Assembly (NCBI GenBank): GCA_002293105.1
Contig: DBCP01000053.1
Location: 11,504 to 24,104 of the forward strand
From: Bacteroidetes bacterium UBA955
Lineage (GTDB): Bacteria > Bacteroidota > Bacteroidia > NS11-12g > UBA955
Direction of reading: 5' to 3'
DNA: 12,601 nt
The notes below the pieces were generated by a model, which did not search any database, was not told where the DNA came from, and saw nothing but the letters and a program-made list of their open reading frames with translations. Below, piece by piece: positions 9,701-12,601 of the stretch. The stretch's first letter is position 1, and each line of letters begins with the position of its first letter. The position numbers and the translations under genes are program-made.

Positions 9701-10864
9701 ATTGCTTATCTTGCTGTATAGGGTATTGGCGTCATTGCTGGCCTGGGGATTTGTGGATCCGCCCAATGAAGCACGATAGGGTTTTGCTTCTCCCAAATCT
9801 TGGAAAGCCAAGATGTCACGAGGGGTTTCTACATTTGCGTTGCGGTTGGTAACCCAAACTTCTACGCGGTTGATGATTACGCCACTGGCCACGATGGGGA
9901 GGTTTTCCAACGATTTGTTGTAGTTCTCTCGGAAGAATTGCGACAAGAAAAAGTGCTTGTTTTGGTCGTAGTTATCGGCAGTGATCTTGAACTCGTTCAT
10001 CTGCGCACCACCTTTTAACACGGTTTCTGTACTTTGTCCTTTGTTTTGAGAAAATACGGTTTTGACGGTGGTTTTACCAAACTGCATTGTGTTTGAGAAA
10101 CCAAACAAGCTGTTGGCAGGTTTAATCAATTGTGTTGGAAGATTGAGGTTTACATTACCCACTTGCACATCCTTTAGAATGCCATCGGGTTTCCCTTTCC
10201 ATCCCAAATTGGTTTGGTTGTCGAATTCAAAAGCCGCTTCGGTATCGTAGTTGATGCCCAGTTTTACAAATTCACCCACGCTACCGTTTGCGCTAATCTG
10301 CATTTGCTGGTCAAACACAGGAACAAAATAGCGCTGTTGGCGTTTCGAAAAGTTGGGGTTCCTATTTACGTTGATGCTTCCACCCAATTTAACCATCGCA
10401 CTACCATTGAGTTGGAAGTCGACACCCCCTTCACCAAATATTTTCGATACGGTGGGGTTATTCAGTTCAGCTTTGATTAGGTCGCTGACACCTTTGTTGT
10501 TTGGGCCAAGGGCATACGCACTCTGCGATTTGTCGCGGAAATATTGTTCGCGCTCAAGTTTGCCTTGCTTTTGGAAATATTCAGTAACTGAGAGGGTCTC
10601 ACCAGTGGGGTAGCTCAATGAACCGAGCATTCTAAAGCCCTCGTAGCGATTTTCGCGTGCATTGTAACGCCATTCCGTTTTGATGGGGTTCTCTAAATCA
10701 ATCTTACTTCCTGCTGCAGATGACTGGGCGATGCGGTATTTGAGACTGTTGGTGTCGGTTTGAGCAAATAGACGATTCGATGAGCCCGCCATTATACCAA
10801 GCAGCAACAAGCCTAGATGCACGATATTTCGGCAACAGCGCTTTGATTTTGCGTGAAACTTCAT
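3767..10864 (-). CDS. sprA: T9SS outer-membrane translocon SprA/Sov
   Basis: A 2365-aa protein, the size expected for SprA/Sov, the 36-strand single-chain outer-membrane barrel through which T9SS exports folded cargo; in Flavobacterium it is needed for gliding and adhesin secretion. A signal peptide with basic start (MKFHAKSKRCCR) and leucine-rich core ends at LFAQ (about residues 34-35). Family hallmarks appear in order: an N-terminal region with GSINVNRNPNFSKRQQ and GINYDTEAAFEFDNQ; a LEDFENAE segment (about 813, matching the family's DDFEG motif); IEIWMLDP (about 976) followed by GNVSEDILPDRRKSFENGLP; then a long C-terminal series of alternating amphipathic strands ending ARYTFN. A Lys/Pro-rich linker lies at 1870-1912. 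The frame has no interruption. I prefer the ATG at 10864 because it gives a clean signal peptide; an in-frame GTG at 10873 would add three residues (MLR). No Shine-Dalgarno sequence decides between them. It lies about 66 nt after ruvA and 5 nt before porZ. Confidence 0.97.
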   Translation of the reverse strand: MKFHAKSKRCCRNIVHLGLLLLGIMAGSSNRLFAQTDTNSLKYRIAQSSAAGSKIDLENPIKTEWRYNARENRYEGFRMLGSLSYPTGETLSVTEYFQKQGKLEREQYFRDKSQSAYALGPNNKGVSDLIKAELNNPTVSKIFGEGGVDFQLNGSAMVKLGGSINVNRNPNFSKRQQRYFVPVFDQQMQISANGSVGEFVKLGINYDTEAAFEFDNQTNLGWKGKPDGILKDVQVGNVNLNLPTQLIKPANSLFGFSNTMQFGKTTVKTVFSQNKGQSTETVLKGGAQMNEFKITADNYDQNKHFFLSQFFRENYNKSLENLPIVASGVIINRVEVWVTNRNANVETPRDILAFQDLGEAKPYRASLGGSTNPQASNDANTLYSKISNDPDARSTGKAIDRVYANMPNFEQTVDFDMLNYARQLTEREFSLNTQLGYISLNQPLNNDEILAVAFEYTYNGEVFQVGEFSRDVAPGNQQLLFLKMLKGNTIRTRLPMWKLMMKNIYALNTYSLSLEDFKLNLIYADDTTGGDYNYLPIGNANCPNLINGNPLIRVMGLDKLNRQQEAKPDGVFDAIEGLTVNTQYARIIFPVTEPFGDYLRDQFNGRNDLGDYYCYDALYDSTKWLAQQDVKHNKFFLQGSYKSSNGAELFLGTTNLQRGSVRVTANGRPLTEGMDYEVDYALGRVKIINEGLLRGGAEIRASADGQSFFNIQQKTLLGGRIEHKFSKKLIVGGTALHMYERPLTTKTNFNEEPLLNTIVGADVAYSSKSRFLTKIIDALPFLETKEQSNITAYGEFAKIFPHNHKSQGDQRGVSNLEDFENAEMTNDLKNVSNWVVAAIPQKQEDLFPDTKTFDKITWMDHHAALSFYTIDQLFYRDNDMPDNIKQRVDNILSDPYQRQVDQRELFPQRNFPQGTPTILPTLDLFFRPTVRGLYNYNSNPSAINDKGQLLNPTLSWAGITRKIDQNDFEAANIDYIEIWMLDPMISNPNLKGEFLLHLGNVSEDILPDRRKSFENGLPTSASSNTESDTSVFGIVPSGPQINFAFDNNPATLKSQDLGLDGMDDAQELQHFDSVLLKKIAANFGAGSQYYAEASTDPSNDNYLHYLESNYDVLDADIMGRYGKIQGLQGNSNNEQYTGKYAGMPKSSTPIPSDEDVNRDFTLNQSEDYFQYRIKINSADMQIGRNYITDVVDKRTKLRNGKELDIKWYQLKIPIREFEKAVGNISDFKSIRFMRMVMTGFNDTAILRLGYINMVRADWRRYTNSLKTPGVIVPQDPNDGTKFVVSTVNIEENTSRRPVAYVSPPGIDRVQNMASLGTVLENEQSLSLQVCELKAGDSRAAFKTTTFDARNYKRMQMFIHAEESQNTNIADGEVSAFIRFGTDLTSNYYEYEIPLKMTRGIINSGQGNAETLVWPEENLMDFALDSFYDLKIDRQNAAWPMTAPYIKFLGKGKITVMGLPDVGNLRVMMVGIKNNSNAPKCFEAWFNELRVKEIANKGGYATLANVQMQLADFGQLNMGGTIRTIGFGDVDKKLNDRSLSTNLNYDIASNLELGKFFPKKAGVSIPMYIGYSESYVRPKYYPLNPDLELKAFLSGIADISTRNAVKKAAEEYNSLYSINFNNVRVASAMGKLPKIWSPSNFVFGYSYQNNYRRNQQIEEYFIKTTQATVGYTFNRNTKYHKPFKKIKSKNLALIRDFNYNFTPSSFSTQMQANRLYSEQQARNNNKFIQVNPRLFDKNFTILRNFNTNLPLTESIKINYSANVTSRIQEPYGRLDNEIKLDSVRREFLSLGRMTKFYQNVNATYTLPFSKLKITRWINTTVTYVGSYEWNQAPPAFQSLGNRLQNGQDINVSGQLNFTQLYSTIPWLRDLEKPKKVKKPVGETPAKPKTDDEGPVFESALQKGPAETKKANPAKIFVGNFVSMLKNAGFSYQLKENTELPGFAFKPDYFGNNFKHMQPGLGFVFGMQDPNLRYKLADLGALKNDSRQSNFYRNNKTENFTANVTIEPIKNFRIRLDFARNMTQGTQSVFKFDGFEWMDQGLTQTGNFNVTGMFFRTHFVKDATIANSDNHTNAVFTQLLSNRYTVAQRLSIQQIGGFIQDTITKFPLGYSKNSQDVLVGAFYGTYSGQDVGYSDISGFPTIPLPNWNINYNGLTKIKFLGNRFNNINIKHAYTGRYSIGNYTQNLRYTEDEMLLMGKDLTPKFQIADATISEGFFPLIGLNVTTKNNWTVGLEYKRSRVLKLFAASFNLTEMRNNEFQLNAGYRTTGLTLPWRRNGRWVYLPNDFRFDMTVSVTDNVTVIRKVDLNVNKYTAGMQNIRISPSITYQVNQKINLALKYNRVVMNPKVATQFYTALTDFGIEARYTFN

Positions 10865-10930
10865 TCTTAACACTTCTATACGTTGCGTAGCAGTTTGGCG
10901 AATAGGCGTAAATTTGGTAGAATTTGCAAG
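10865..10930. other. Spacer between ruvA and sprA, the longest gap in the cluster
   Basis: This 66-nt spacer is the largest non-coding gap in the window (57 nt if sprA starts at the GTG at 10873). Read on the minus strand it contains no TTTG element and no TAnnTTTG element of the Bacteroidota sigma factor. It also shows no GC-rich hairpin followed by a T-run. The only structure I see is a short imperfect tandem repeat, CAAATTCTAC then CAAATTTAC, at 10926-10908. The simplest reading is that transcription runs through from ruvA into sprA, although a divergent promoter cannot be excluded by eye. Confidence 0.4.
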
Positions 10931-11533
10931 TTACAATATTTTCAGTGAATTTTTTATCAGTTCTTCGATGGTAGCAGTGCCTCCCAAATCCTTGCTCACT
11001 TTCATCAGTGCCTTCTCTGCATTTGCCTTTACATAGCCCAAAGTGGTTAGGGCCGATAACGCTTCACTAAAGTGATCGCTCACTCCCGAAGCCGCGCTCA
11101 ATGCCATGGATTTTTTCCCGCCCATCAACTTGTCGCGAAGTTCCAAAACGATGCGCTGCGCACCCTTTTCTCCAATGCCTTTGATGCTTTTCAATAAGCC
11201 AACATTGCCGTTCAAAATGGCCGATGCCAAGTCGTCTGGAGCTAGGCTGCTCAGCATGAGCATTGCAGTATTGTTGCCAACGCCAGAAACGCTGGTGAGC
11301 ATACGGAACATGTGGCGCTCATCAGGATCAGAAAACGCATACAAATTCATCGAAACCGGACTTTGGTTTTCTACCTTGAACAACAAGTCAACGAACAACC
11401 GGGCGTTTTTGTGTCCTTTGATCTTCTCGTAGGTTGTTAAACTAATCGCTGCGATATAGCCCAATCCTTGGTTTGAAATGACCACGTGTGTGGGGTTGAG
11501 CGATTCTATATTGCCTTCAATGAAGTCGTACAT
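10931..11533 (-). CDS. ruvA: Holliday junction branch-migration protein RuvA
   Basis: 200 aa, the normal RuvA length. RuvA tetramers bind four-way DNA junctions in the cytoplasm and load the RuvB helicase for branch migration in recombinational repair. The N-terminal OB-fold domain spans about residues 1-65 (MYDFIEGNIE, GLGYIAAISL). Two helix-hairpin-helix motifs are clear: SVSGVGNNTA (81-90) and SIKGIGEKGA (116-125) followed by QRIVLELRDKL. A flexible linker leads to the RuvB-binding domain III at about 152-200 (SEALSALTTLGY, ATIEELIKNSLKIL). The loop after strand residues 51-54, which carries the acidic pin (Glu55-Asp56 in E. coli), reads KVENQSPVSMNLYAF. It keeps Glu55, has Asn at 56, and appears about four residues longer than usual. 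The start codon is 3 nt after the gldG TAA and has no Shine-Dalgarno sequence, so translation probably depends on read-through from gldG. ruvA next to sprA is also the order I recall from Flavobacterium. Confidence 0.96.
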   Translation of the reverse strand: MYDFIEGNIESLNPTHVVISNQGLGYIAAISLTTYEKIKGHKNARLFVDLLFKVENQSPVSMNLYAFSDPDERHMFRMLTSVSGVGNNTAMLMLSSLAPDDLASAILNGNVGLLKSIKGIGEKGAQRIVLELRDKLMGGKKSMALSAASGVSDHFSEALSALTTLGYVKANAEKALMKVSKDLGGTATIEELIKNSLKIL

Positions 11534-11536
11534 GGG

Positions 11537-12601
11537 TTAGTTTGTTTGGTATTTGCGTTTGCGATAAATGTGGTTTGCGACGCCAAAAATGAGCATGCTC
11601 AACAAGGGCGCAATGATGTTGAACCACTGCCAGTAACTCCGCTCAATGCGGGTTTTCTCGGTATCTAACAAGCGCAAAGTCTTTTCTTTGGCCCGAATTT
11701 CGATAAGCCCGTTGTCATCGATTAGGTAGTCTATGCAATTCAACAAGAATTTTTTGTTGGCAAAAGTGGTTTTGGTGAAACGATCGAATCCGGTGGGGTA
11801 AATGCCGCCCCGACCGCTAATGCCATTTCTCATGATATCGCCATCGGCAATCACAATCATTTTACTGTTGCCATTGGGTAGGAATGGAACACCATCATAG
11901 TGCTTTTGGTAGATAAATGGAGATTCGAATTTTCCCTCTAAAAGCACGGCTGACAGCTTGCTGCCCCCGCGCAAGGTACTTCTGTAACGGTCATCACGCG
12001 ATTGCATATAAGCCGTTTCCAAATCTACGGTTGCAGGCGCTTGAATGGTTTTCGTATAGGGAGAGCTGCTCAGTAAAGGTGTTACATTCAACGTTGTTTT
12101 AGACTTTGCAGTTATGGTTGCTGGGAACTGTCCCCAAATTGGTCCTACGTTTCGGTTGATGATGTGGGGCGAAGTCGACGACATGAAAACTGGGAAATAG
12201 TAAAAGTCGATCATTTCAGGTCGTCCACCCACAGGAATTGGGATGGCATTGCAATTGGCATCCATCAATAAAGTAGACTCCAATTTTACCCCGTAATGAA
12301 ACAGTGAGGCCGAGATGTTCTCCAGTTGGTTGTCCATCGCGATGATCTGCGAATTACTCTCAAAACTATCGATTTCCGCGTGCACAGGATCGATCATCCA
12401 TATTACTTTGCCACCTTTTAGAACAAACTGATCAATCAGGTATAATTCGGCAGGGGTATAATCCTTGGCCGGTTTGATAACCAGTAACAAATCACTGTTG
12501 TTCAATCGTTTCTGAAGACTTTCAACCAACAAACTACCCATGGCCTCGGGGTTGGGTGCTGCTTTTAGTTTCTCGACGAAAGGTTCTGCACTTTGTGGGT
12601 C
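11537..12601 (-). CDS. gldG: Gliding-motility ABC transporter-associated protein GldG (5' end outside the window)
   Basis: The C-terminal 354 codons of a protein that in Flavobacterium is about 560 aa. The frame is open to the right edge with no stop, so the ATG at 12541 is an internal methionine, not the start. GldG pairs with the membrane protein GldF and the ATPase GldA in an ABC transporter required for gliding in F. johnsoniae; its transported substrate is unknown. Visible family features are a GGKVIWMIDPVHAEIDSF segment (DUF4350/ABC_transp_aux-like fold), a FHYGVKL stretch followed by IPIPVGGRPEMIDFYYFPVF, then IADGDIMRN and FANKKFLLNCIDYLIDD near the end. A single C-terminal membrane helix (coding bases about 11564-11626) is followed by the basic tail RKRKYQTN. 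This topology puts the bulk in the periplasm and the tail in the cytoplasm. gldF would be expected just upstream (beyond 12601). The stop lies 3 nt before ruvA. Confidence 0.9.
   Translation of the reverse strand, partial: DPQSAEPFVEKLKAAPNPEAMGSLLVESLQKRLNNSDLLLVIKPAKDYTPAELYLIDQFVLKGGKVIWMIDPVHAEIDSFESNSQIIAMDNQLENISASLFHYGVKLESTLLMDANCNAIPIPVGGRPEMIDFYYFPVFMSSTSPHIINRNVGPIWGQFPATITAKSKTTLNVTPLLSSSPYTKTIQAPATVDLETAYMQSRDDRYRSTLRGGSKLSAVLLEGKFESPFIYQKHYDGVPFLPNGNSKMIVIADGDIMRNGISGRGGIYPTGFDRFTKTTFANKKFLLNCIDYLIDDNGLIEIRAKEKTLRLLDTEKTRIERSYWQWFNIIAPLLSMLIFGVANHIYRKRKYQTN

Noticed and set aside
10908..10926. Imperfect tandem repeat CAAATTCTAC / CAAATTTAC upstream of sprA
   Set aside because: It has two short imperfect copies in an AT-rich spacer; this is easily expected by chance and matches no binding site I know.
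12539..12541. ATG at 12541 as a gldG start
   Set aside because: The frame stays open for 20 more codons to the window edge, and GldG family proteins have about 200 more residues upstream, so this is an internal methionine.

Overview
The window comes from the chromosome of a member of the Bacteroidota, most likely one that glides or descends from gliders. It carries the type IX secretion system (T9SS) outer-membrane translocon SprA/Sov and the T9SS attachment-complex protein PorZ. It also carries the gliding-motility ABC transporter component GldG. T9SS is restricted to the Bacteroidota-related lineages, and GldG is typical of gliding Bacteroidota rather than of non-motile Porphyromonas. None of the gene starts has a convincing Shine-Dalgarno sequence, which fits this phylum.

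All five genes lie on the minus strand and almost fill the window. In transcription order (high to low coordinate) they are: the 3' part of gldG (running off the right edge), ruvA, sprA (about 7.1 kb, the bulk of the window), porZ, and a membrane-anchored M20-family metallopeptidase of the PM20D1/carboxypeptidase S type. The M20 stop codon is at the very left edge. The gaps are 3 nt (gldG-ruvA), about 66 nt (ruvA-sprA), 5 nt (sprA-porZ) and 37 nt (porZ-M20). I see no terminator or recognisable Bacteroidota promoter between them, so a single transcription unit is plausible. There is no intergenic stretch over 300 bases, and I see no RNA gene, mobile element, CRISPR array or long repeat.

Functionally, SprA forms the giant outer-membrane channel through which T9SS cargo leaves the periplasm. 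PorZ belongs to the PorU-V-Q-Z complex that receives cargo at the surface, processes the C-terminal signal and attaches cargo to lipopolysaccharide. GldG, with GldF, is an inner-membrane ABC transporter part needed for gliding in Flavobacterium. RuvA is a Holliday-junction branch-migration protein with no known secretion role, although ruvA next to sprA is also the arrangement I recall from Flavobacterium. The M20 enzyme has no established T9SS link.

I did not find a clearly undescribed system. The most interesting points are the compact T9SS/gliding linkage, an apparently altered acidic-pin loop in RuvA, and the M20 peptidase at the end of the cluster.
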